64,000 bases of DNA, from assembly GCA_031841125.1 (NCBI GenBank), contig CM063111.1, forward strand, positions 57,101,535-57,165,534. The letters run 5' to 3'. Positions 1-9,964 of the stretch are shown here, in pieces. This DNA is from Acanthococcus lagerstroemiae (Eukaryota; Arthropoda; Insecta; Hemiptera; Eriococcidae). Below the pieces are notes generated by a model. It was not told the DNA's origin and did not search any database. It saw only the letters and a list, made by a program, of their open reading frames with translations. The first letter of the stretch is position 1, and the number at the start of each line of letters is the position of its first letter. A program made the translations under genes and the position numbers.

Positions 1-1649
1 GAGTTGATGGTGTCAATTTCGAAAAATTTTCATATGTGATGTGATGTGTTGGATGTCTTCAACTCAAAAGCATAGCGAAGTGACGAATTGCACAGCGAGA
101 GGAGGGCTCACGAATTTCTCAGCTAAAGGTTCCTAACGTTTTGACTTTCTTGCGATGATTCGAGTCGTAACAATAAGCAAAAATGGGTCTTACTTGGACT
201 TTTAGGGCCTGATTTTTCCAACTCGAACTGCATTTTTTCAGTATTTTCCATTTGGCTGACCTAATATGTGGGGGTAGAAATAATATATTTTGAAGTTCAG
301 ATATCACAGAACTCAAATTTGTGGACATTTTTATGTTAAAATATGATCGTTTTTTAAGGTAAATGATTTTTAATCCTCTAATGAAATGTCTAATTTTACT
401 TCCCCTCCCTCTCTCATACACCCTGATGTCATTTACTGTATCGATTAAGTGGTCTTTAAAATCTTCTTCTTCATCCGCCCTCTCCGTCTCGGAGGTTGGA
501 GATCCATCTTGCAACCATTATCCCCGAGGCAGTCGACCAGAACAACTCACCAGACGAGCAGCCGAACCACCGTCTCAGATCCTTTGTCCATGAATTCTGT
601 CGGCGGCCGATTGATCTTTTTCCTTCCAGTTTTCCCCTCCATGATGACCCGGAGAATTTCATATTTCGGTCCTCTTAGGATGTGACCTAGGTATTGGATT
701 TTCCTCTCTTTCACGGTGTTGAGTAGTTCGCGATCTTTTTCCATTCAAGTGTAAAATTGGGCTTCCTGAGTGTGAGCAGGAAAAGAAATTGTATTTGGAG
801 TTAATGGCCTGATTTGAATTTCATTTCTAGCAGATTCGTAAGTAGAGTACAAATACAAAACTGGCTGGCAAATTCAAAGAACATTTACAAACAAAAACTG
901 TTAATTAGTGAGAGAAGATCCTATTCGAATTCGGAATGAGCATGGAAAAAAATCATCTCGCAAATTCGGTTAGATATATCGGATATTTAAAAAAGTGAGA
1001 ATATTGACATTTGCATCACAGATTTTTTAGGTCAGACTGTCTGATTTTTTAAAGCCTTTGAGTCTAAAATCGTGAAAATCTCGGGGACCTTACAAGTGCG
1101 CAAATATTATAGCCCATAGAATTGTGGACATTTCTACTCAGAGATGCTGAGCCAACGATAAACATGTGTCACACACCTTTATCATTGCTACACTACTGCG
1201 TCACTGGAAATCCGACTATTCATTTTTCTGAGACCCATTAGATAAGTATTTATTATTATAAGGGTTCTTCAGCAAATATGTTTACAAGAGTCTTGAAGTG
1301 TCTGAATGAGTCTTGAACGAATTTAAACGCGTATTAAACCATGTAAAGCGAATCTTATAGAAATGTTGAAGTATTCTGTCATGAACAAGTTTGGAAGGGT
1401 CTTGAAGAGTTCTACACAATCCCGGATCAGTCTTCAAAGAGTCTCAAACAAGTACGGAATAGCCTGTGAAAGTTTTACGGAAGTCTGCCTTGGTCTTAAA
1501 TAGGGCTGGAGACTGCAGGTGCGTAAATTGCTCTCTTGCATACGACTCCAGAATAAAACTGAATTTTTGCATGTGAAATGTAGATTGCAACATGATCCGT
1601 GATTGCTAATATCAGCTGTCACAGTTCTACGTTCGGCTGTATGTAATGA
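1..1649 (-). repeat. Left arm of a giant inverted repeat
   Basis: Read on the minus strand this stretch matches 13128-14863 almost base for base: base 1 pairs with 14863 and the inner ends share TCATTACATAC. The arm probably continues left of the window. It carries the 3' end of a LINE (490-744), an AT-rich 3' part, and a 1290-1500 stretch of degenerate GTCTTGAA iterations. The right arm is longer mainly because of an internal duplication at about 14336-14561. Whether this is a foldback transposon or a segmental inverted duplication cannot be decided without the outer left end. Confidence 0.9.
490..744 (-). pseudogene. LINE reverse transcriptase C-terminal tail (relic, left arm)
   Basis: The minus-strand reading shows the end of a non-LTR retrotransposon protein: RKIQYLGHILRGPKYEIL, then an EGK basic stretch, then WTKDLRRWFGCSSGELF. 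This YLGH...LRG...GRR..SW...FGCSS pattern is familiar from the extreme C-terminus of insect endonuclease-reverse transcriptases. The frame changes once, at the EGKT/EGKL position near residue 37. The same tail recurs at 14010-14290 on the plus strand, and a related one lies at 54745-55005. No RT core lies upstream, so only the 3' end was retained. Clade not assigned. Confidence 0.7.
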
Positions 1650-2465
1650 AACGAGTATTTTTTTTTTTTACAAATGTACTGAAATACGAGAGATATTTTG
1701 ATTTTTAAAAGGCGAGCAGATCTCCACCAACGATGATGAACTCAGGAACGAAGAACCCAAACTTTTGGTAAGGGTAATACGGATCGTAAGAATTCTGATC
1801 TGCCTCGCCTTCTGAAGCCACAGTTTTGGTTTTACTGTTATAGTGACATCAGAAACAGGTCTAGCGACCCGAAAAACTTGATATTTAATATGTTTTATAT
1901 GATAAATGAAAGCTTTATCTAGCACCTCTCTTAAGTAAACCAAGTGTTAATTCAAAGTATACATAATATCAAAAACGAACCGGGCGACCTCAGAAACTTA
2001 TTATTTGATATACATGATGCGATTTATCAAAATTCGGTCCCCGCCAGGGGGGGCCACAGTTTTCCAGTTAGTGCGAAAATATTAATTAAAATGGATTGAC
2101 AATCTTGAAAAATGTATTATTTGATGACTATGATGCAATATATGGTACGCAGGTCTCGCCTCCTCCCCTAAATGCCATCATTTTAAATTTGCAGTCAAAA
2201 TAATATTAAAGATGCTTTGGTCTTCGAATTTTCGGGTGTGTCAGAGATTTATAACGCACACAGGGGAGGGGGCATTCATGTTTATTGACGGGAACCGAGT
2301 AAGAGGATAATACTCTATAATATTAGGGAAAAAATTTTATCATATCATACATTCAATATTGGACATAATGCACCACACATAAAAACTGAATTGTGGATTT
2401 TTTCTGAGAATGACCCATGAATGAAAAGGTGAATGCGATAGGGTATTTGTTTCGCAAAAATGCTA
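1650..2465. repeat. Degenerate tandem-like units, no gene
   Basis: No gene. From about 1790 to 2210 there are three diverged units of roughly 150 bases, each with a CGACC-GAAAAACTT / TTATTTGATATACATGATG core followed by a C-rich GCC.CC stretch and GCCACAGTTTT. They look like an old tandem repeat. Related wording (TATCAAAAACGAA, GCCACAAATTT) recurs around 10380-10560. Confidence 0.4.
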
Positions 2466-2469
2466 AAAT

Positions 2470-2924
2470 ATCATGCCTTGAGATTTCTTCCAACCAGTGG
2501 TATATTTGAGCGAGAACCGTAACGCTCCTGTTACTATGATGCCATACTACTGGGTATACTTGAGTGACAACCGTAACGCTCCCTCCGTAAGGGTCCCCCA
2601 TAACCCTCCTGTTACTACGACATCATACTACTGAGTAAACTTTAGCGAAAATTGTATTTATACATGTCCATAGAAATTTATTTCTTCCAGCCAGGGGTAT
2701 ACTCGAGCGAAAACCGTAACGCCCCCTCGACATGCTCCCCCCCCCCGACCCGAAGCTAGCGCTCTTTCGAGCATTAACTCAGAGATGTCGGGGTTTTTCT
2801 CTCATTTCCAGCTCAGTTCAGCTCACTGTTCTTTAGCTCATCATGGTGACAGTTCAGTTCAGTGGTTGACATTTCCATTTTCTTCCAGCCATAGGTATAC
2901 CGGAGCGAAAACCGTAACGCTCCT
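2470..2924 (+). repeat. Dispersed repeat family with iterated GTATACTTGAGCG units
   Basis: Several imperfect units read CCAG-GGTATACTTGAGCG-AAAACCGTAACGC-CCTGTTACTATGA-CATACTACTG. Starts fall near 2496, 2551, 2692 and 2893. The last two are separated by a module (about 2745-2880) with GAGCATTAACTCAGAGAT, which resembles the 3' part of the SINE at 16832-17051. Other members lie at 28405-28915 and 48000-48335. No protein coding. Likely a non-autonomous element with internal minisatellite structure. Confidence 0.75.
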
Positions 2925-2976
2925 TCTCTCGATATTCATAATCATAAGTGCATCTAAGTGATCATCTGTAAGTACC
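2925..2976 (-). pseudogene. hAT transposase, extreme C-terminal piece
   Basis: Reading the minus strand, this short piece gives ...TDDHLDALMIMNIER, the usual end of the hAT C-terminal dimerisation region. It continues the reading at 4059-5060 once the element at 2977-4058 and one copy of its 8-bp target duplication are ignored. It is cut on the far side by the repeat ending at about 2924. Confidence 0.7.
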
Positions 2977-4058
2977 CAAGGGCGAAACTATAGGGGTGGG
3001 GGTTGACCCCTCCCCCTCCCCAATACTTTGGCAGTCTTCAAATTTTGAAACTGTTCATTTGAAATTTTCATTTTTCATGAATGTTTATTTGTTTATTTCT
3101 TTTTCAATTAAAAAATATTTCGATAAAAAATCGGCAAATTTTTCTTCTTCACCTCCCCAAACTGAAAGTCAAATTTCTTACATGAAAATGGAGTACCCTG
3201 GACTCCTGTCAGAGACTAGTCAGTCAAAAGCCGAAGGTTTCAAGCTGAGTATCGAAAGTTATCTGAAAGGTTGAAACAAATTAGAAGTGTGGAAGACACT
3301 TCAAAAATCTGAAAGTCGGTAGCGACCGTTGAATTTCGAATTTCAATGACTATTCTGTTTTTACTAGATTCTCAGTTAGCAAAAGACTTCTTTTCCAATG
3401 TCAAAAGCTGAATCCGATAGCAAATATTCTATTGTTTAATTTACGGGCTTGGTCCTGATGAATATAGGAGGGAAATCCGGAACAAAAGTCAAAACTCCAT
3501 GTGTGTTTTCCATAATAATGAAAGGGAGCTTGAGGCACGGATTCCCCTAAACCGATTGATCTTAAACTTAGTAGGTTTTTTTTTAATGTTTATTTTTTGA
3601 TTTTATTGAAACCAGTTTAGGAGACGAATCAGAGAAAATTCAGAAAAAAAAGATCACCAAGAGTAAATAACGACTACCTTGATGTGTAAAGGAAGTTGTG
3701 TGTTCCTCTCAAGTATTCCTAACATCCTGCCAGCTTACCCTCCCAGACTAGGGTATGCTCATGTGAGTGCTTGGGGGATGAGATTTCAATGTGCATTTGC
3801 AGGGAAGAAACTATGAGGGGAGGGGGGGTGAAACACCCCTAATAATTTGGCAGTCGGCCAATTTTGAATCTGTTCATTTGCATTTTTCATTTACCAAGAA
3901 CGTACGTTTGTTTCCTTTTTTTTTTCAATCAAAAAATCAATAACTTTTCAAATTAAAAAAAAAATTCGTCGGCGAATTTTTAGTTTTCTATAAATATTTG
4001 GCGGCAAATTTTCCTTCTCCCCCCCCCCCTTCCAACTGAATGTCAAGTTTCGCCTCTG
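2977..4058. mobile_element. Non-autonomous hAT-type element, composite
   Basis: The ends read CAAGGGCGAAACTATAG on the left and AAGTTTCGCCTCTG on the right (reverse complement CAGAGGCGAAACTT). They are flanked by the 8-bp direct repeat TAAGTACC at 2969-2976 and 4059-4066, the TSD length expected for hAT. Two direct, diverged copies of a G-rich/AT-rich module lie inside (2977-3185 and 3800-4058), each with GTTCATTTG...TTTTTCAAT. Between them is about 600 bp including the dispersed segment at 3470-3570. There is no credible ORF. The element interrupts an older hAT transposase relic. Confidence 0.75.
3470..3575 (+). repeat. Short dispersed repeat (GTCAAAACTC...CATAATAA)
   Basis: Contains GTCAAAACTCCATGTG, then TTCCATAATAATGAAAGGGAG and GCTTGAGGCACG. 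A matching segment lies at 31740-31860 on the plus strand, and a third is the reverse complement of 22490-22580. It occurs inside the composite hAT-type element. Confidence 0.55.
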
Positions 4059-5060
4059 TAAGTACCGACCGTAATCTATTCTTTATATGTTTCAAAATAG
4101 ATAAAGATCATTCACAACATACTTGTACAAAGGAAATAGTCAATAAAAGTTTATAAGCTATGTATAAGGTTGGATACGCAAGTTTATAAAAATTGTACTT
4201 TTTTATGACTAGAAAACAACAGGCAGGACACTTTTTACAAAGTTCTTTGCAACTGTTGGGTTGGGATTCAGCATCATCGCTATTACTACCATTATACTTT
4301 CTTCTTCATCGTCCAATAGGCCTAGTTGATCAAATTTTCTGCAGGACAGTTTTTTAAGCTGCCCCATTTGCAAATAAAATCTCTAAATTCTCCTTTGAAG
4401 TCTTGTAGGGTCGATTTCTTTCGAAATTTCTTAATATGGGAAAATAGATTTGTGAGCATTGGTAATTGATCGCTATCCAACCTATCCTTTAGCTCTGGAA
4501 ATCGATTAGGGTTCAAACAACTGATATCGGCAAATACAGCTTTGTGACTCTGAAATTTGTCCTTTATAGTCGATAAAATAGTGTCTTTTATTCACCCGCT
4601 GACTGGCAAGGGAATTTGTAAAGGGGGAATACTGGTTGAGGCCCTTCATTTTCATTTTCCCCCTATTCCTGGAATAAGTCATATTTTGGGTGGGCCCGCA
4701 GTTCAAGGGGCCCGGCCGGGGGTTCCCCCATTCCACCCAGCCAGTCCGCGGTTGCTTTTATTTGTGTAAAGACCTCCTATGCGAAATTTGTCGTTTTCAT
4801 TTGTTATTGGATTATCGTTATCCTCGTAATTAAACATTTTCTTCTTCATTCGTAGACGTATTTTTAGAAGCTCGTCTTCTATTTCAAAATCGCAACCTCA
4901 GGCTCAGCATTTTCCAGTTCTTCATTTATCTTGGAAACATATAACTTTGTTGAATGTAAAATAACTTCAAAGTCGCTTAATCCCTTTGCTAAATCTCTAA
5001 TTGTATCTTCAACCATGTTATAAGCTTTCAACACAGAGGAGTTGTCTTTTCAAAAACGCG
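4059..5060 (-). pseudogene. hAT-superfamily transposase relic
   Basis: Minus-strand translation gives, in order: a stretch with VEDTIRDLAKGLSDFEVIL near 5000; a basic RLRMKKKMFNYEDNDNPIT segment; DTILSTIKDKFQSHKAVF and NPNRFPELKDRLD near 4500-4590; a cysteine cluster CKKCPACCF with LAYPTLYIAYKLLLTIS near 4170-4240; and the signature NRLRSVLT near 4066. This order matches the C-terminal half of hAT (zinc-finger MYM/DUF4371-like) transposases, which cut and paste DNA. Frameshifts, stops and foreign DNA at about 4610-4775 show it is dead. The C-terminus resumes at 2925-2976 beyond a younger insertion. Confidence 0.75.
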
Positions 5061-5394
5061 AAGAAAAATTTAAGCCGTGAGGACTACTTAGAAATTTAGA
5101 AAATTGTCCAAAAACTATTTTGCTTGTCCTCAGGCTTCCGCACAATACTTTGCAGACGTTCTAGCTACATATCTCATTTAAGGATAACAAAAGTTCAAGC
5201 AACAATCCAGAATCGGTTATTTTAGTCTATAGTCTAATACTTTTTACTTAGGAAATATTTTTTTCTAGCGAGGGCCAAGGGCTGCGGCCGTCAGCTGTAC
5301 ATTTTTACGTCGGAGCAATCCAACTGTGCAATTTAACCGGCCCAGCGGCCAAGGGGGAAATTTCCCCTTGGGCCTACCCGCCCCTGCCGATAAG

Positions 5395-5733
5395 GGGCCC
5401 CGTAGGAATTTTTCACTCAGCAGTTGGGAAAATTTACCATTTCAGTCGGGCGAGTTAGAAAAATCCAACAAGTTAAAAGGTTTTTTTTTGCTTTGATACT
5501 TGGGAATTGATTTGAAAAGTTGGGTCAGCCCAACATGGCAAAAGGTGTTTTTCTTCTTATGCTTTGATACTTGGGAATTTTGAGTCAAGTCAGTTGGAAA
5601 ATTCCAACAGGTCAAAAGGGTTTTTTTTTTTGCTTTGATCCTTGGGAATTCAGAGTTGAGTCAGTTGGGACTTTCACAATTTTTACCCTCCCCCCTCCCC
5701 TCCCCGCCCAAAAAACTTTTCAGTACTTCCCTG
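5395..5733 (+). repeat. Repeat of the CAGGGACG family with iterated TTGGGAATT core
   Basis: Three units of about 60-110 bases each contain AAAAGG-poly(T)-GCTTTGATACTTGGGAATT and a following TTGGAAAAATTCCAACA block. The right end, CAGTACTTCCCTG, is a CAGGGA-type terminus in reverse. In inverted orientation it matches the element at 23463-23827, including the outer CACTCAGCAGTTGGGAAAATT segment. The left terminus is not recognisable: the neighbouring 5335-5395 stretch is GC-rich and partly palindromic. Confidence 0.65.
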
Positions 5734-6405
5734 CCGAACGGTGTACCAACCGAGTGCATGACTTCAAAGTTTATATTGTGTTTTGGTACAATTTCATGTA
5801 ATAATATCGAAAGTTGCTTTTTAATTTTCATCTTATTTCAATGAAGGTACATCTTTCTATAATATCATCGCTTAAACATCGTACTATTTTATATAGCGTT
5901 CAATTTTAGTCAGAAACTGATCAAGAACAATATGGTGCTAACATATTTTTGAACGGAGGAAGGGTAAATCCATAGGAAAAAAATGGGGAATGAGTTATTT
6001 TCCCCTCTATCCTGCCGCCGAATCCAGGTAATTCCGGGCACGCGTGCACCGCCATACGCCCGACTATCATCACCAATGTGCCCATAAAAGAAGTTAAACT
6101 CATGGCGAGCCTCTTACGTCAGAGGGAGAGACAACGTTTTTGAAGAGGCAAATTAGGGCAGTGGAAGGGGTGATGATTTTCTATTTTGCAAGGCGGTGGT
6201 ACCCTCTTGCCCCCGACGCCATGGGTCAAAAACTAGCAAAATTAGCTAAAATTGCTGAGAAATTGGTTAAAAAAAAAAAAAAAAAAAATACACTAGAAAA
6301 GTAAGAAAAGAAGGAGGTAACCAAAAACTTCGCCTATGATTGGGAAAAAATAGTAATATTTCGTTGTTTTCTTTAGTGCCGAAAACGGCATTTTTACTCC
6401 CGGAT
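5734..6405. other. No gene recognised
   Basis: No conserved coding signal on either strand. It holds an A-run at about 6271-6288 and a GC-rich patch at 6010-6070 with CGCGTGCACCGCCATACG, which faintly resembles the SINE-like end at 30330-30350. Confidence 0.5.
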
Positions 6406-6409
6406 AAAT

Positions 6410-6660
6410 CGAGTGTCTCATGCACACTTGACCTAAGTCACAAAAACGCTTTTTTTTTTTAGGAAAGCGATTTGAAAATTATAAATAACATTGTGTTATA
6501 TACGTGGCTCAAATGGTTTACACCATCTAGCGGACTAAAAAAGGAAGTAATTCGTCATTTGCGATTGTAGCCCAATAGAGTGCATCGAGATCTATAAGAA
6601 TATGTATTAAACTCATTTTCGTTGAAATGTCACTTAGGTCAAGTGTGCATGAGACACTCG
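6410..6660. mobile_element. MITE, 251 bp with 32-bp terminal inverted repeats
   Basis: The left end begins CGAGTGTCTCATGCACACTT and the right end is its reverse complement; 31 of 32 terminal positions pair (6410-6441 with 6629-6660). The tetranucleotide AAAT flanks both sides (6406-6409 and 6661-6664) and may be the TSD. The interior is AT-rich and non-coding. The superfamily is not clear: 4-bp duplications occur in piggyBac (always TTAA) and a few others, and AAAT fits none well. Confidence 0.8.
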
Positions 6661-6726
6661 AAATACAATGTTTTGAAGTGCTGGAAACGCTAAATACATA
6701 CATATTTCTTACAACCGTAACTTCTT

Positions 6727-8114
6727 AAAGTATGTCCCCGACTCATGGAAGCAAGCATTGGTCATACTTATTCTAAAACCAGACAAGCCGCCAGATGAAC
6801 CTCAGTCGTATAGACCGATTTCGCTGCTCACAGCTCCCAGCAAGCTATTCGAAAAATTGATGCTAAAACGAATCAAGCTTCTAGTCGAACGGGAAGATGT
6901 TATTCCTAACTGGCAATATGGCTTTCGCAGCAAACATTCCACCATCGACCAGATTCACCGAGTAACCAGATTGATTGAAAACGCCATGGAGAATAAGGCC
7001 TACTGTCCGGCGCTGTTCATAGACATCGAGAAAGCCTTCGACCGTGTTTGGCATGGCGGCCTGCTGCATAAATTGAGTACATTTCTCCCTGGAAACTACC
7101 TCGAAATTCTGAAATCATACCTCAGCGATAGAAGCTTCAGAGTACAATACAATGATGCTCTATCAACTACGTCGACCATTGGAGCAGGCGTCCCACAAGG
7201 CAGTATCCTGGGGCCTTTGCTCTATCTAATTTACTCCGCAGACATACCAGCAACAACCTCAACCACAACAGAAGTGGCGATGTTCGCGGATGATACCGTT
7301 GTATTAGCAGTGAACCAATCTTACGAACAAGCCGTCGCGGAACTGCAAGTCGCAGCTGACCAAGTCTGTAAATGGGCACAGACGTGGAAAATCAAAATAA
7401 ATGATAAAAAATCGACCAGAGTCGATTTCACGCTTCGTTCACACCCCTACGTACCAACGGTCGTAAACGAGAAGTTTATTCCGAGAAGCGATGCGGCAAG
7501 ATACCTGGGAATGCATCTCGACAAACGACTAAATTGGAAAGTCCATGTGAAAAAAAAGAAAAGAAACGAGCTGAACCTGAAGCTACGAAAATTATATTGG
7601 CTAATAGGATACCGTTCTCCTATCAGTGTAGCCAATAAACTGCTACTGTACAAGACGATCCTAAAACCCGTATGGTCTTATGGCCTACAGATTTGGGGTA
7701 CGGCTAAGAAAACAAACCGTCAGGTAATACAACGATACCAGAACAAGGTCCTGCGACTGATTGTAAAAGCGCCTTGGTACGTGCCCAACGCGCTCCTACA
7801 CCGTGACCTCAAAATCCAAGAAGTAGACGATGTGATAAAGACATACGCGAGATGCCATGAAGACAGGCTGCACAAGCATCCCAACACAACGGCGATCGAG
7901 CTTTTGGATACCTCTTTAGACACAAGACGGCTAAAAAGAACAAAACCCTACGAACTAGTTTAGTCAGCCTAAGTTGTAACATCAGGACGTTTTCCATCAT
8001 TTCTGATTTTTAGACGCTGGTCTAAGTCATAAACACTGCGATTTCTGTACTACCTTTCTCAAAATTATTCGTGCATGCCAATTGGCAGTTCAATAACAAT
8101 AAAGAGGAAGAAAA
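6727..8114 (+). mobile_element. 5'-truncated Jockey-clade LINE copy
   Basis: The copy is bounded by the 14-bp direct repeat AACCGTAACTTCTT at 6713-6726 and 8115-8128. The left junction falls inside the reverse transcriptase, so most of the element was lost on insertion. The right end has a 3' UTR of about 150 bp, AATAAA at 8098-8103 and a short A-rich tail. The intact frame and clean TSD suggest a fairly recent insertion. Confidence 0.9.
6728..7963 (+). pseudogene. Jockey-type reverse transcriptase, truncated but with open frame
   Basis: The frame enters at the truncation point (KYVPDSWKQA) and is open to a TAG at 7961-7963, about 411 residues. Visible RT motifs, in order: SYRPISLLTAPSKLFEKL, QYGFRSKHSTIDQI, the first catalytic aspartate in ALFIDIEKAFDRVWH, GVPQGSILGPLL, and the catalytic FADD box. 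Then come the thumb region RYLGMHLDKRLNW and the tail PVWSYGLQIWG, typical of Jockey/R1-group elements. The enzyme would copy element RNA at nicked target DNA. The endonuclease and RT fingers are missing, so the copy cannot move by itself. No true start codon belongs to it. Confidence 0.9.
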
Positions 8115-8128
8115 AACCGTAACTTCTT

Positions 8129-8640
8129 GTCTTTGGTAATTACATTACTCTGCTTACCTCCAGCTATACGAGTGGATTACGAAACAGCGGACAGTATTTA
8201 CTCAGATGGTTGCACCTGATCTTGGAAAACGTTATTTTCTGATTCAAAAGCCACCTCAATATTGTTCATCTTAAAAAACAGAACTCGCGAAAAACGAAAA
8301 CTACATTATGTATGCATGAATGTATGCACCGCGCACTATAAGCTTCGGATATGTTCGAGCAAGAGAAAGGAAACACGAGCAGTTGAAGAGCTCACAATGA
8401 CCGTCGAAGCTAGCGTCTGAAAATGGGTTTTCCTATTTTATCACAGAGATAAGGAAACCTTTGTATTGTAAAAAGGCACTACACCCGTACGACTTCATGA
8501 TACTGCGATAAGTTCGTCTCGTTGCTGTTTGAACAGAGAACTTGTCAAAACTTGTATGAAAATAAGCGTGACGCATACTGCGTAGCAAAATGGTGGTACA
8601 ATAAAACGAATTCGGTTCAATAAATTTCCTCAAATTGAAT
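8129..8640. other. No gene recognised
   Basis: AT-rich DNA with no coding or structural signal I could identify, up to the terminal-repeat cluster beginning at about 8637. Confidence 0.5.
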
Positions 8641-8642
8641 GA

Positions 8643-8663
8643 GCGGTATTGAAAAGGGCCTAA
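8643..8663. repeat. Isolated terminal inverted repeat
   Basis: GCGGTATTGAAAAGGGCCTAA, with ATTGAATGA before it, is the same terminus found at 9936-9960 and, inverted, at 8851-8875 and 10964-10988. No partner was found upstream, so this is a single remaining end. Confidence 0.7.
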
Positions 8664-8850
8664 ATCAAAAACCTGAATTTTGAGAAAATCATATTTATAG
8701 TTTTGGTAACGCTGCCAGAAGAAATGAGTGCACATACAGTGTTGCCTTTGATCAGATGTAAAATTACCACACACTTGGCTTCCATTTCCAACTAATTTCA
8801 TCCAAATTTACCAAAGTTTGCTAATTCATAATATTAGTTTAAAGTGCTGA

Positions 8851-9960
8851 CGACTTAGGCCCTTTTCAATGCCGCTTTTTTTTTCTGAAAAGAAGGAAAT
8901 GTAAAAAGGCTTAAAAATGATATTAAGAAGCATCAAATGTCATGTAATATGAATTTTTAAAATATACAGATACAAAACACGAAAGTTGAACGAGTACAGC
9001 GGCGGTCAGTTCTTTTCGTGTACGTTTTGGCAAATATTTTTTCAAAGAAAGAACGTCCCTTTTCTTTTCAGCAGTAATACGACCTGCAATTTGCGGCAGA
9101 CTGAGCTCTTGCAATGGGCGACTGCATTTCCTTTTCTTTCTGAACGAGAAAATATTATAAATAGGACAGTAAGCAACAGATGCTAGTACAGATCCATGAG
9201 GATTAAACTTCATGCGACAGTAACTCGTTATCATAAATTTTCCAGTTTTTCCAGATTTTGGAATCGTAAAAAGTGAATCCAAGTACCCGGACCAATCTTT
9301 AATCTTATTTGCTGCATGTATCACCTTGAAAGGCCCATTCTTACGCCGTGCTGCCTTTTCATGATCTTCACATATATTCGCTTTGACTGAAGGTATTTTC
9401 ACACTTCTTTGTTTTACGGCGAATTAATGAAAAATTCCTGTCGGCAACATTGTAAGAATGGCCACGTACTGGAAAGAGTTGTATGACTTCAACATTGAAA
9501 GTTTGTGCAGTCCACAGACAAAATTTAGCCATTAAAAATGATCTTTGTTTCTTCTCGTATTTCATTGGAAATACAATCGTAAAGGAGAGATGCTACGCTG
9601 TTAGCTCCTTTCCGTCACTCTGTTTCCAGAAAATGATAGAAACGAGATTTGGAGACGTCATTATGCAGGTGAATGTTAAAGACAAACAGCCATAGCAAAC
9701 GCAAATAAAACTGCTCATTACATGCCAATGATGGAATCCCAAAATTCTGACTGTAATCGAATTCTATGATCAGAGTTTCAAATTTGCCAACGTTACCTTG
9801 AACTTGAATGAGCTTCTGTTTCTCCCGTTGATAGCTAGCAACTTTGAGCTTATGAAGATTGTAAGCTGTACGAGTTTGCGTATTCATTCGTGTATGACGG
9901 AGCTTCCACTCACTTACCGTGCAAAAATTGAGTGAGCGGCATTGAAAAGGGCCTAAGTCG
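8851..9960. mobile_element. TIR element, 1.1 kb, with broken DUF7869-like protein
   Basis: The 25-bp ends are exact reverse complements (left begins CGACTTAGGCCCTTTTCAAT; right at 9936-9960). The interior holds the minus-strand protein relic at 8923-9890. The right end directly abuts a second, inverted terminus, so the true element boundaries could be larger than this pair suggests. Confidence 0.6.
8923..9890 (-). pseudogene. DUF7869-like transposon-associated protein, broken
   Basis: Three minus-strand frames join in order. The first (9887-9615) has LIIEFDYSQNFGIPSLAC and FYLRLLWLFVFNIHLHNDV. The second (9565-9368) has FPVRGHSYNVADRNFSLI. The third (9402-8923, 159 residues open) is basic and ends DVLSLKKYLPKRTRKEL. 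The D-(F/Y)-x-QN...QLW-FVF-IH...PVRGHS-x3-DR-F order is that of a widespread arthropod family of transposon-like proteins that I associate with DUF7869. The spaced acidic residues suggest a degenerate DDE/RNase-H-like nuclease fold, but that is inference. The middle part with the expected GGQN motif is missing. Confidence 0.6.
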
Positions 9961-9964
9961 ACTT

